Below are positions 13,822-24,200 of a DNA stretch of 40,103 bases, in pieces; the first letter of the stretch is position 1; the number at the start of each line of letters is the position of its first letter. Origin of the DNA: Anaerofustis stercorihominis (GTDB taxonomy: Bacteria; Bacillota; Clostridia; Eubacteriales; Anaerofustaceae). The position numbers were made by a program, and so were the translations under genes. A model generated the notes under the pieces. That model was not told the origin of the DNA, ran no database searches, and worked only from the letters and a program-made list of their open reading frames with translations. The stretch is from positions 1 to 40,103 of the forward strand of contig NZ_SPHL01000016.1 of the NCBI RefSeq assembly GCF_005844425.1, written 5' to 3'.

Positions 13822-14301
13822 TTATTTTGTACGATATTTTGCTTCCATTTCAGCCATTACACCAAGTCTTTCAGTAAATCTTGGTTCTTTTGAATATTCT
13901 GTTTCAATCCAAACTTTAGCTATTTCAGCCATCATTCTTGGAGCAATAACTCTAGCGCCCATAGTTAAAATATTTAGTTTTGTATCGCTTTTAGCAAATT
14001 TAGCTGTAAATAATTCGTTACATACAGCAGCTCTTGCACCTGGAACTTTATTTGCGGCAACAGACATACCGACACCGTTACCACACATTAAAATACCACC
14101 TGTTTCACCTGTTTTGTCATTTACAACTTCAAGAGCAACTTTTTCTGCTATTAAAGAGAATTGAACAGGAGGTTTTGGAGCATCAGGCCCCATATCGATA
14201 ACCTTGATTCCCCAAGATTCTAATTCTTTTATAAGTAATTTTCTTTCTTCGATTGCTGCATGATCAGAACCGATTGCAATAGTTTTAAATTGACCTTCCA
14301 T
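13822..14301 (-). CDS. RpiB/LacA/LacB family sugar-phosphate isomerase
   Basis: A 159-residue aldose-ketose isomerase. It has GSDHAA (11-16), the catalytic Cys73 in LMCGNGVGMSVAANK, and AAVCNELFTA with GARVI near the C-terminus. The usual YPDFA segment is PPVQFSLIA here, so the substrate may be other than ribose 5-phosphate. RpiB-type enzymes interconvert ribose-5-P/ribulose-5-P, allose-6-P/allulose-6-P or galactose-6-P/tagatose-6-P. Its ATG overlaps the stop of the GatD-like gene (TAATG), giving translational coupling. In this setting (epimerase, dehydrogenase, isomerase in one operon) a rare sugar-phosphate is the likely substrate. Confidence 0.88.
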   Translation of the reverse strand: MEGQFKTIAIGSDHAAIEERKLLIKELESWGIKVIDMGPDAPKPPVQFSLIAEKVALEVVNDKTGETGGILMCGNGVGMSVAANKVPGARAAVCNELFTAKFAKSDTKLNILTMGARVIAPRMMAEIAKVWIETEYSKEPRFTERLGVMAEMEAKYRTK

Positions 14302-15374
14302 TATTTTTCTACTCCTTCTGGGAAGAACATAATCTTACCAAATAATGTTTTTCTTTCAAAATTAGCTTTAAATACTTCTTCGATATCATCAAGTGCATAT
14401 CTATGTGTAATTATTGGACTATAATCGATTAATCCTTTTTCAAGTGCTGCTACGGTAGAAGTCCAAGGTTTTCCAGGGAATCCTTGTTGAATAGCATTCC
14501 AAGAACCATATACAGTAAGTTCGCTTCTTCCGATTTTTTCAAAGTATTCTCTTGGAATATTAACATCTCCGTAAGGAATGCCTAAGTATAATACTTTAGC
14601 ACCTTTACATCCAAGACCAAGTACTTGAGCAGATGTGATTGGAGTTCCGCCTGATTCGATAACGATATCAGCGCCTCTTCCGTTTGTTACTTCAAGCACA
14701 CCGTTTCTTGCTGAATTGTAATCATCTATTTTAGATAATACTACATCTGTAGCACCGCATTGTTTAGCCCATTCAAGTTTTTCTTCCATAATATCAATTG
14801 CAATAATTCTTTTAGCACCGAATACTTTTGCAACTAAAATTGAAAGTAATCCAATAGGACCGCAACCCATAACAGCTACATCATCCCCAGGTTGCATCTT
14901 TGTTTTATATAAACCATGATATACAACAGCTGTAGGTTCAATAACAGCAGCTTGTTCATATGTTACATTGTCAGGAATTGGAACAACGTTAACTTCCGGC
15001 ATTGTAATATATTCAGCATAAGCACCGTCTCTTACGGCTCCGATAACTTCAAGTGTCATACATCTTGCATATTCACCTTTTTTACAATATTCACATTCAA
15101 AGCAAGGAAGAGCAGGACAAGCAGTTACTCTGTCACCAGCTTTAAATTTAGTAACGCCTTCACCAACAGCTTCAATTTGTCCGCTGAATTCATGACCAAA
15201 AGTAAAAATTCCTTTTTCAGGGAATTTAGGTCCATGGCTACGATATCTAGATAAGTCAGAACCACAAATACCAACAGCTTTAACTTTAATTAAAACTTCA
15301 CCAGGTTTTGCTTCAGGTTTTGGAACATCTTCTAATCTTAAATCTTGAACTCCATATAGTCTTGCAGCTTTCAT
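14301..15374 (-). CDS. Galactitol/pentitol-phosphate dehydrogenase, GatD-like
   Basis: A 357-residue zinc MDR. Catalytic zinc ligands are Cys37 and His61-Glu62 (FGHEFSG); structural zinc Cys91, 94, 97 and 105 lie in LPCFECEYCKKG. From memory, the arrangement PxLPCFxCxxCxKGxYxxC, the RDGxxAEY stretch and the GSW...PGxxW segment near the C-terminus closely follow E. coli GatD (galactitol-1-phosphate 5-dehydrogenase). It thus most likely oxidises the polyol phosphate delivered by the PTS to a ketose phosphate, using NAD. It lies between an Rpe-family and an RpiB-family gene in one operon. The exact substrate is not determined. Confidence 0.88.
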   Translation of the reverse strand: MKAARLYGVQDLRLEDVPKPEAKPGEVLIKVKAVGICGSDLSRYRSHGPKFPEKGIFTFGHEFSGQIEAVGEGVTKFKAGDRVTACPALPCFECEYCKKGEYARCMTLEVIGAVRDGAYAEYITMPEVNVVPIPDNVTYEQAAVIEPTAVVYHGLYKTKMQPGDDVAVMGCGPIGLLSILVAKVFGAKRIIAIDIMEEKLEWAKQCGATDVVLSKIDDYNSARNGVLEVTNGRGADIVIESGGTPITSAQVLGLGCKGAKVLYLGIPYGDVNIPREYFEKIGRSELTVYGSWNAIQQGFPGKPWTSTVAALEKGLIDYSPIITHRYALDDIEEVFKANFERKTLFGKIMFFPEGVEK

Positions 15375-15404
15375 TTTATTTCATCTCCTTATTTATTAAA
15401 CAAA

Positions 15405-16052
15405 TTATTTATCAGCAGCTTCTCTTAGAGCTTTTAAGTTCTTTTCAACATCTCCTGTGAATGCAAAAGAACCGGCAACAATTACGTTCGCACCAGCATC
15501 AACAAATTCTTTAACATTTTCAGTATTGATACCACCGTCAATTTCAATATCAATATCTCTGTCGCCAATCATTTCTTTAAGTTCTCTAACTTTTTCTACC
15601 ATACCCATGATACATTTTCCGCCACCGCCACCTGGGTTAACAGTCATTAATAGAACCATATCAATATCATCTAAAACGTATTTAAGTACATCAAGTGGAG
15701 TTGCAGGATTTAAAACAACACCGCATTTTACTCCAAAAGATTTAATAAGCATTAAACTTCTGTGTAAATGAGTTGTAGCTTCCGCATGAACAGTAATCAT
15801 TTGAGCTCCGGCTTTAACAATTCTTTCAATGTATCTGTCTGGTTCTCTAACCATCATATGCACATCAAAGAATAAGTCTGTATTTGGTCTAAGCATAGCG
15901 ATTTGATCAGGACCAAATGCGATATTTGGAACATAGTTCCCATCCATTACATCAATATGTAACATTTCTACTTTACAGTCTTCAACAGCTTTAATTTGTT
16001 CGTTTAATCTACCGAAATCAGCTCCGAAAATTGAAGGTGATAATTTTACCAT
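15405..16052 (-). CDS. Ribulose-phosphate 3-epimerase family protein
   Basis: 215 residues and the most Rpe-like of the three epimerases here. It begins KLSPSIFGADF, and has HIDVMDGNYVPN, FDVHMMV, VHAEA, GVVLNPATP and EIDGGINTEN near the C-terminus. The phosphate-side loop is NPGGGGGKCI rather than NPGFGGQSF, an unusual five-glycine run. First gene of an operon with the GatD-like dehydrogenase and RpiB-like isomerase, so it may serve the polyol pathway rather than, or as well as, the housekeeping pentose phosphate pathway. Confidence 0.88.
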   Translation of the reverse strand: MVKLSPSIFGADFGRLNEQIKAVEDCKVEMLHIDVMDGNYVPNIAFGPDQIAMLRPNTDLFFDVHMMVREPDRYIERIVKAGAQMITVHAEATTHLHRSLMLIKSFGVKCGVVLNPATPLDVLKYVLDDIDMVLLMTVNPGGGGGKCIMGMVEKVRELKEMIGDRDIDIEIDGGINTENVKEFVDAGANVIVAGSFAFTGDVEKNLKALREAADK

Positions 16053-16095
16053 TTTTCTTTTCTCCTTTAATTATATTTATTTCTTATTACCAATT

Positions 16096-16124
16096 ATTAT
16101 AAGCATTTATGTAAAAATTTTCAA
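16096..16124 (-). promoter_or_regulatory. Promoter of the epimerase / GatD / RpiB operon
   Basis: Minus strand TTGAAA (16119-16124), 17-nt spacer, TATAAT (16096-16101). Confidence 0.7.
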
Positions 16125-16262
16125 GCATTTTGCATTATTTTCCAAAAGAAAGAAATAATAATATTTTATACGATTTCATCCTTTTTATTTCGCGTTTTTT
16201 TTATTTAATTTATAAATTTTTATGATAATTTTATAAAAAACAATCATAAAAAAATCATGATA

Positions 16263-16291
16263 TTGTAAAAAAAACTTTTAAATGATATCAT
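16263..16291 (+). promoter_or_regulatory. Promoter of the TIGR01212 gene, possibly leaderless
   Basis: TTGTAA (16263-16268), 17-nt spacer, TATCAT (16286-16291). The ATG at 16298 is seven bases after the -10, where transcription would begin, and no ribosome site is visible before it. Confidence 0.4.
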
Positions 16292-16297
16292 ATTTAT

Positions 16298-17242
16298 ATG
16301 AAAGAAAACATAAAAATAAAGTGGGAAGATAAACCTTATTACGCTTTTAATTGCATGTTAAAAGAAAGGTTTAACAGAAAAGTTTACAAAGTTTCAATTA
16401 ACGCAGGAATGACTTGTCCAAACAGAGACGGAAAAATAGATACAAGAGGATGTATATTTTGCAGCAGAGGAGGAAGCGGAGATTTTGCGGGTAAAAGTAA
16501 AGAAAGCATACAAACCCAAATCGACAAACAAATAAAAATAATGCAAAACAAATCCAATGTTTCTGATTTTATTGCTTATTTTCAAGCTTATACAAATACC
16601 TATGCACCACTTGAGTATCTAAAACAAGTCTTTTACGAGGCAATAAATCATCCCAATATTGTTGCTCTTTCCATAGCAACAAGACCGGATTGTTTAGATG
16701 ATAATATTATTGAACTAATAAGCTCACTAAATAAAATAAAACCCGTTTGGATAGAACTGGGACTTCAAACAATACACGAAAAAACCGCAGAATATATAAG
16801 AAGAGGATATGATCTTAAATGTTTTGAGAAAGCTGTAAACAAGTTACGAAAAGAAAACATAGATGTTATTGTCCATACTATTTTAGGACTTCCCGGAGAA
16901 AATAGAAAAGATATAATAGATACAATAGAATACTTAAACAAAAAAGATATACAAGGCATAAAACTTCAGCTTCTTCATGTTCTAAAAAATACAGATCTTG
17001 CAAAAGATTATATAGAAAACAAGTTTAAAGTTTATACCATGGATGAATATATTGATATGGTAATTGACTGTATTGAACATTTAAGAAAAGATATAGTAAT
17101 TCATAGAATAACCGGAGACGGACCAAAGAAAATTCTTATTGCTCCTCTTTGGAGTGGAAACAAAAAGAAAGTATTAAACACTCTTCATCATGAATTTAAA
17201 ATAAGAGAAGCATATCAAGGTAAAAAATACAATAAAAATTAG
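16298..17242 (+). CDS. Radical SAM protein, TIGR01212 (YhcC) family
   Basis: 314 residues. The radical SAM [4Fe-4S] cysteines are Cys40, Cys52 and Cys55 (MTCPNRDG...GCIFCS), the widened CX11CX2C spacing characteristic of this family. The RFNRKVYKVSINAGMTCPNRDG region is strongly family-like, which supports the first ATG even though it lacks a ribosome site. The family is widespread in Bacillota and its substrate is not established to my knowledge. It is a single-gene unit between the epimerase operon (divergent) and the SIS gene (convergent, shared terminator). Confidence 0.88.
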   Translation: MKENIKIKWEDKPYYAFNCMLKERFNRKVYKVSINAGMTCPNRDGKIDTRGCIFCSRGGSGDFAGKSKESIQTQIDKQIKIMQNKSNVSDFIAYFQAYTNTYAPLEYLKQVFYEAINHPNIVALSIATRPDCLDDNIIELISSLNKIKPVWIELGLQTIHEKTAEYIRRGYDLKCFEKAVNKLRKENIDVIVHTILGLPGENRKDIIDTIEYLNKKDIQGIKLQLLHVLKNTDLAKDYIENKFKVYTMDEYIDMVIDCIEHLRKDIVIHRITGDGPKKILIAPLWSGNKKKVLNTLHHEFKIREAYQGKKYNKN

Positions 17243-17327
17243 GTATTAAAAATATTAAAAATACATATTGAAATTTTCTTGTTTTATTTTTATAAATATA
17301 GTCATAAATATAAAATAATAAACAATA

Positions 17328-17358
17328 AAAAACACACTGCTTTTTGCAGTGTGTTTTT
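17328..17358. terminator. Bidirectional terminator
   Basis: AAAAACACACTGC / GCAGTGTGTTTTT, a perfect 13-bp stem with a T5 loop between convergent genes. Confidence 0.9.
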
Positions 17359-17372
17359 ATTATATACATTAA

Positions 17373-17984
17373 TTATTTTTCAAATTCTTCTTTTAATTTT
17401 TCACCCCATGCGCCGCCTTGATGATAGAAGAGAACCTGCTCTCTTGTAACACCTCTGATTTCTTCGCTTACCATAGCTAAAGCATCACCCATCGCAAGAG
17501 TATTTGTTGTTGAAGTTGTAGCATTTACACCTGTTGGACAAGCTTCTTTTTCTACTCCTATATATAATGCAACGTCACATTGCTTTGCAAGTGTAGACTC
17601 TGTATTTCCTGTTAAACAAATTGCTTTTGCTCCAATTGTTTTTGCTGAAGGAATAACCAATTCCTTTAAAATATTTGTCTCTCCGCTGTTTGAAATAGCA
17701 ATAATTAAATCATTTGGCTGAATAGCTCCGATATCCCCGTTTTCGCAGTTGTAAGCACTTAAGAAAAATGCAGGCTTACCTGTACAACAAAGTGTTGCGG
17801 CAATTTTTCTGCTGATTAAACCTGATTTTCCCGTTCCTGTTAAAATAATTTTACCTTTACAGTCAGTTATCATTTCTACGGCTTTAACAAAGTTATCATC
17901 AAGAGAATCCATTAATCTTCCAAGTTCATATCTCTCCATTTCAATAACTTTTTTGCCTTTTGATATTATTTCGTTTTTTTCCAT
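17373..17984 (-). CDS. SIS-domain sugar-phosphate isomerase, arabinose-5-phosphate isomerase type
   Basis: A 203-residue single SIS domain without the CBS pair of full KdsD. The phosphosugar motif GTGKSG is at 50-55, followed by SAYNCENGD, AISNSGET and the C-terminal STTNTLAMGDALAM...FYHQGGAWGEKL, which matches the STTxTLxMGDALAxxL...HPGGxLGxKL pattern of KdsD/GutQ. These enzymes interconvert arabinose-5-P and ribulose-5-P; GutQ is encoded in a polyol operon in E. coli. It has its own promoter with an 18-bp palindrome at the start site. In the sugar-alcohol setting it may feed ribulose-5-P. 6-phospho-3-hexuloisomerase is a less likely alternative. Confidence 0.85.
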   Translation of the reverse strand: MEKNEIISKGKKVIEMERYELGRLMDSLDDNFVKAVEMITDCKGKIILTGTGKSGLISRKIAATLCCTGKPAFFLSAYNCENGDIGAIQPNDLIIAISNSGETNILKELVIPSAKTIGAKAICLTGNTESTLAKQCDVALYIGVEKEACPTGVNATTSTTNTLAMGDALAMVSEEIRGVTREQVLFYHQGGAWGEKLKEEFEK

Positions 17985-18008
17985 GCTAAATCATTCCTTT
18001 TCTGTATC

Positions 18009-18026
18009 TGTATTTATATAAATACA
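18009..18026. promoter_or_regulatory. Perfect 18-bp palindrome at the SIS gene start site
   Basis: TGTATTTAT-ATAAATACA, an exact palindrome directly downstream of the -10 hexamer (18026-18031), where a repressor would block transcription. Not of the same family as the TTAC-GTAAT sites. Confidence 0.5.
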
Positions 18027-18053
18027 TTATATCAATTTTGATGTTTTTTTCAA
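18026..18053 (-). promoter_or_regulatory. Promoter of the SIS gene
   Basis: Minus strand TTGAAA (18048-18053), 16-nt spacer, TATAAT (18026-18031). Confidence 0.65.
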
Positions 18054-18188
18054 TATGTTTCGATTAGTTTCAAAATGAAAATATTTCAAAGTATTTAAAC
18101 TATATCATGATGCTCTCCAATAACAAAACAGCACAATAACTATTTTAATCAACAACCTTTTTATATATATTCTATTTTTATTTAAAAT

Positions 18189-18231
18189 AAAAAGAAAAAA
18201 GAGAGACTATCCTCTCTTTTTTCTTTTTATG
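18189..18231 (-). terminator. Terminator of the giant surface protein gene
   Basis: A perfect 17-bp stem (18189-18205 with 18212-18228, purine-rich on the left, pyrimidine-rich on the right) around ACTATC, followed on the minus strand by further A/T-rich sequence. Confidence 0.85.
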
Positions 18232-21200
18232 CTATTTTCTAAAACGTTTATCTCTGATTAACTTGCTGCTTACAATTCCAATTACCATAAATGAGCATAA
18301 TACCAAGATTATGTATAAATTAATATTATTCATGTCCGAAGTTGCTGCACTGTCGGTATCATCGGAAGATTTACGTGTTTTGTCATCTATAACAACATCT
18401 CTGTAATTAGTTATAGTATAGCCATCATATGTTACCTTATATCCATCAGGGACCTCAACTTCTTTTACGGTATAAACAATTCTTTTATTTAATGAATTGT
18501 ATTCAGGCAGATTTTCAAATACATATTCCCATGTGTTTGTTTTTCCTTTTAAGGTTGCTTCGTCAACTTTTACATTATCTGCATAAAGTTCAACCTTAAT
18601 ATTTTTAGGACGTACTTTATCATAATTATCCATATCATCCCAAACCTTTTTAATAGGAATGTTTATGGTATCATTTAATGTATTTGTAATATTATATCCA
18701 TCATAAGTTACGGCATATTCATCAGGAACAACTTCTTCAACTTCATAAGTGTACTCTTTTCCACTATCATCAGTCACAAGAAGCCCTTCAAATTTATATT
18801 CCCATTCATCGCCATCTTTGCTTATCCATATAGGTTCAAAATCAAGCTTAACTTTATCTTTTCCGTCTATACTTCTAAATATATTAATTTGTATATCTTC
18901 AGGTCTTGTATTGTAAGCATTTGAACTGTCAAGCCATGTTTTTTTACCGGATATTTCTTTTTTACCTATATTGGTTATTGTTGTTTTACCATTCTCATCA
19001 TTATTTAATATGCGATAATCGTAATTTTCTATACCTATTCCGTCTATAGAAATTTCTCTTGCATAATAAGTATATTCGTTGCCTGCTTTGTCATACTTAG
19101 GAAGATTTCGGAATGTCCCTTTCAAATTATTTTTCGTAAGAAGCAATGTCATTTGATTTGAAGTACCGTTTTGCATTACAGGTTCACTGCTGTCATCTCC
19201 GATTTCTCCCGTTGTTCTGTAAAGTCCCACTCGGACGATTCCTTGATTTGCTGATTCAACACCATACCATACCTTTTCAACATTATAGGAAGTAGATTCT
19301 ACATTTGTAAATTCAAATTGTATATAGTTACCTATGCTACTTTCGCCCATACTTTCCTGCAAATATCCGCTTGGCACGGTTTCAAAGACTTTATACTGCG
19401 TATGTCCCTTTATATCAAGCTTGCTTCCGCTCACAACAAGAGGCAAGTCATTCCAAACCGCTTTCCATTCCTCATATTCGTAATAAGGTTTGCTTGGATT
19501 TGAATCCGCCTCTCCATTAAGAGTTACTCTTGCAGGTGTTTTAAAAGATTTCCAAGTCCCGTTTGAAGCAAGGTATTTTATTTCTAAAGTTACATTTGTT
19601 TTATTTGAGGATGGATTCCATTTCTTCAAAGCATAAACTTTTGTTGAATCAAGGGTATTTGTTACTGTATTGCTATTATAAGTTGTTGTATAAGTAGAGT
19701 TATAAGTATTATCTCCATTGTTTCCAACAATATCTTCATCTTTAACATGCCCGTCTGTTAAAGTGTAATTGCTGTCCAGTTCTCTTGCCCTGTATTCATA
19801 TTCATTTCCGTTTACATCAGACTTTGGAAGTCCGCTTACGGTTGTTGTAACACTGTTGTCTTCATCGCTATTAGTTCCATATATGGTTACAATCATATCT
19901 TTACTTGTTTGATTGCTTGCATATATTTCAACATTTTCCCAGTCACCCGCAGCAGATTTCCTTTGTACAATAAAGCTTGCCTGCCATGTATATCCGCTTT
20001 GAGATGTTTTTGGTCTTTGAGAATAAATATTGTTATTATCTCCTACCCAATTCTTCGTAAATTCAAAGCTCGTTGTTTCCAAACGATTATACATAACCCT
20101 TGTAGCATTATTGTTATATGTTGTTTCCGGTTGATCTTTTCCATTTGCCCAGTATGCCGGAGTAAACATTCCTCCGTTAAAGTTATAAATATAACCAGAG
20201 CCATTATTAGTTTCAACGACTGTTACTGTTGTAGGACTTGCTACACTGTCATCACTACCATAATGAATTGTTTTTTCTAAAACTCTGTACTGAAGCCTTG
20301 TAACTTCATTGTTTCGAGCATCTTTTTTTACAATAATTCTTGGTAAATTCGCATAACTTTTATTTACGCCCCATATTGTACTGTCGTTTATTCTTCCGGT
20401 TAAACTTCTATCAAATTGATAACCGTTAAATATTGCATTATAATTCGCTTCGGTTAAATTATCTTTAAAATATTCATAAGCATTTTTATAACTTTTATCC
20501 GAACTATCCATTTCGCTTACTTGAAGTTCAAAATCTACCGTAAGGTCATATCCTAAATAATCATTGTCTATTATATTTCCGTCATTATCTACCCAGTTTT
20601 TACTATATGGAATATTTGTTGTAATATTATTTGATAAATTATTCATAATAATATTACTGTTATCATTTTCTCTCCTATTTTCAGTTACTTTTCCTAAGTA
20701 ACTATTACCACCTGAAGGAGAAACGATATAATTTGAATCAGCAGAAAGAGTTTCTTTCACAACATATTTCCAAACCATACCATTTGGAGCATATTTTTCA
20801 AGCTCACCCATAGCATCACCTGTAATTTCATATGTCCAATTATTTTCACCTTTTTGAGTCCAAGTTATTTCATATAGACTTTCATCAACCTTTTCTTCCG
20901 AAATAGAGTTACCCTGCCCTGGTTGTTCATTTGCATATTTATAAAGGGTAAGCTCAATATCACCAGGTCTAAATCCAAAAGTATCTTTATAATCATTCCA
21001 TACTTTCGTCCCTCTTATATTAACAGTATCTCTCACATCATCAGGTGCATTTACAAATGTTGCACTTGGGGCAGGACCAAACAATGATTCACTTGAAGGA
21101 TATAAATCTCCGGTTTCTATTCCGGCATATGTATCGGTTTTTATATTAGGAATATTTTCTTTTTCCAAATCTGTATTAACAACCCAGTTATCAATACCTC

Positions 21201-24200
21201 CAAGATAATTCTTATTTTCTTCCACTGAATAAACATATTTGGAGCCGTTTGGTGCATATATGTCCAAATCTTCAAATAAAATTTCTTTTTCAAGAGGGTC
21301 TGCCTCTGTTCCCGCATCAGGATTCAAACCAAGCAAATGCTTAGTTTCATACGCATTTTGAACTTCATTTGCCGTCCATGTCTTATACATAACAGCTTCT
21401 TTCTGCGAGGTAGTTCCGTCATTTTTCGTATAAGTACGGTATAGTGTAAATGTTACTCCAGGGAAAGCTTTAGGATCTCCGTTTTCATCAAATGAAAGTT
21501 CCATAAATTTCTTTATTGAAAGCTCGCCTTTTTTACTGTTATATGCATTTTCAACTAAATAAGTATGGTTATCTTTATTGTCAAATACATCTTCTATTGC
21601 AGGATTTGCACCGTCCGCCCAATAAATTTCGCTTTCTTTTAATTCATAAGAATATAGCTTACCGTCTTCATTGTATTTAGGTATTTTCTTTGCCTCTCCT
21701 TGACCGGCATATATAGTATCATTATTTGAATCTAAAGCATTTTCACCCAAATATAATACTTGGAATAAATATGAACCGTTTTTATATATATCTGACCATT
21801 TATCAACCGTTATTGTTGCTACAGGACTTCCATCCCCGCTTTCTGATGCCAGTTTTTGATACAAAGTAAATGTAACGCCAGGCAAGTCTTCATTTGGATA
21901 AGAAGAAGGTACTGCAGACCATATTTTCTGACCTTGAATTGTTAAATCAGAATATATTGTATTTTCAAATATACCGCCTTCAATTAAAGCATAGTTTGCA
22001 TAATCAGATACGTTTGGCTTATCTTGAACATTTGATAAATCAAGCACATAATCTTCATACTTGCTATCTACCTCATCTCTCGTTCCCAAATATATAGGAT
22101 TATTCTGAGCGTTTTCATCAATTACATAATAATTCCCTACCTGATAATCAAACTTTTTAAAATCTACATTAGTTCTTTCAACGGCATAATACATAATTTC
22201 ATATCCCAAATCATCATATTTTGGAACATTATTAAAGAGTACTTTCCATTGATCAACAGGATCACTACCCTCTATATCACTATAAACCCATCTATAATTA
22301 GAAACATACAATGAAGTTTTTTCCTCAACATTTCCATTTTCATCTTTTTCATGAGTTACTTGATAAATATCAAGATACAAGTCCATTCTATGTCCGTTTT
22401 CGAACATATAATCATCTTTCCATACTTTTTCCCATGATAAAGTTTTTGAACCCGTTAATGCATTCCTAATGCTAATATCCTGTGTATCATTTGCAAAATG
22501 ATCTCCGACAGTATACTCACCTGATGTAATAGATGAAGAATACTGACTGTATAATTCATATAATTTTGGATATTTATTCTTTATCGTAGAAAGTGCAACA
22601 TATGTTCCGTTCGAATCTACCCAGACTTCGCTTATTTTATAACTTGCAACAGAACCGGATCTGTTATATTTAGGAAGATTAAAGAAATAACATTTACTAT
22701 TTTCACCGTCTGCCCATAGAATTTTTTGTGTTGATGAAACATTATTTCCATTATTATCTTTTATGGCAACATAGTTATCAGAATTGCCTATAACAACACT
22801 GTCCGCATTATCAACACCGTTTCTTGTTATCTTATAATAAGAAGGATTATTGTCGGTTGCAAAATCAAGCTGAGCAACTAAAGAAAGAGAAACATTTTGG
22901 TTTTCTTCAATATTTTGTAATTCTTTTTGAATCTCACTTCTAAGAGAACCGTCTCCGTCAACCCATGTTTTTTCTACTGTTAAATTTATATTTCCAAGTC
23001 TTCTGTTAACGGCTTTATATACTTTTTCACCGCCTATTTCTTCGCTAGTATATTTTACGTCATATCTATGATATTGTGTCTCATATTGAATTGACGTATA
23101 GTTGGTATCACCTTCGTCATCATATTCATCCGGAGCTTTAGGATTATCATAGTTCGGAGTCTGTCCCTGATCCAAATAATATGTATCCAAAGGAATATTT
23201 GTATCCCCTACTTTTGTTTCCAAAATATAGACGTTCTCTTCATTTAAATTGCCTATACCGACATAATCATACCAAACACCATCACCCAATGTAACTTCAT
23301 TTATTTTTTCATTGGTTTCTCTATTGTATACAGAAATTGTTACATTTTCTCTATGTGCAATATCGCTGTCGTCTATCCAGCCTTTTGCAACAAGTATTCT
23401 ATTTCCAGGTCCCGGTGCATTGACAATAGTTGATTCATATCCTTCTACTGTCCTTGTGGTTTCCATATCAGGTAAATAATCCTGATTTGCTTCTGTTAAG
23501 AAATATTCATACTGCATTCCTTCTTCATTAAATTCATCCAAAGGCGTTACCCTTACCATCCAAGGAGAAATTTCCTGTGCATATATTCCAAGATTAGCAT
23601 TTACCAAAGTTTTATCAGTATCGACAACACCGTCCATTTCAAATACGGCAACGGGATCATCATATGTATATTCATTATTTAACATTTGATAAATATTAAA
23701 CTTAATCTTTGCCCCTGCCGGAGCATTAATCTCATGCCCATCGGCATCATGCCATTTTTTTATCACATCATATTTTATTGTGTTTTCTATGGTATTGGTA
23801 ACAATAGTATGCTGAGGATTATCCTCATCTATTGTCGGAGTTGAAAGAAATTCTATTTCCCTGTTATCCAATGTAAGGGCAAAAGTTCCGCTTCCGTCAG
23901 CATTTGCTTTAAACAGGTTGCTTCCGCCTGCTTTATATACACCGCTTTCAACCCATCTGTATTCAAGTTCCCTGCCTAGATTGTCGTATTTAGGCATAGA
24001 TTTTGTTTTTGTGTCAGTCAAATTTTCTGCATAGAAATCATCCATTACCAAAGTCTGGGTCGTATTAATCCACGTTTGTGTGCCTTTTACTCTTTGTTGT
24101 AATGAGAATTCTACACTGACATCATCAAATCCTGATTGGAAAGATGAAGCTTCCCAAATTTTTGTAACTTCGGTTGAAATGGTTCCTTTTATTCTGTTTG

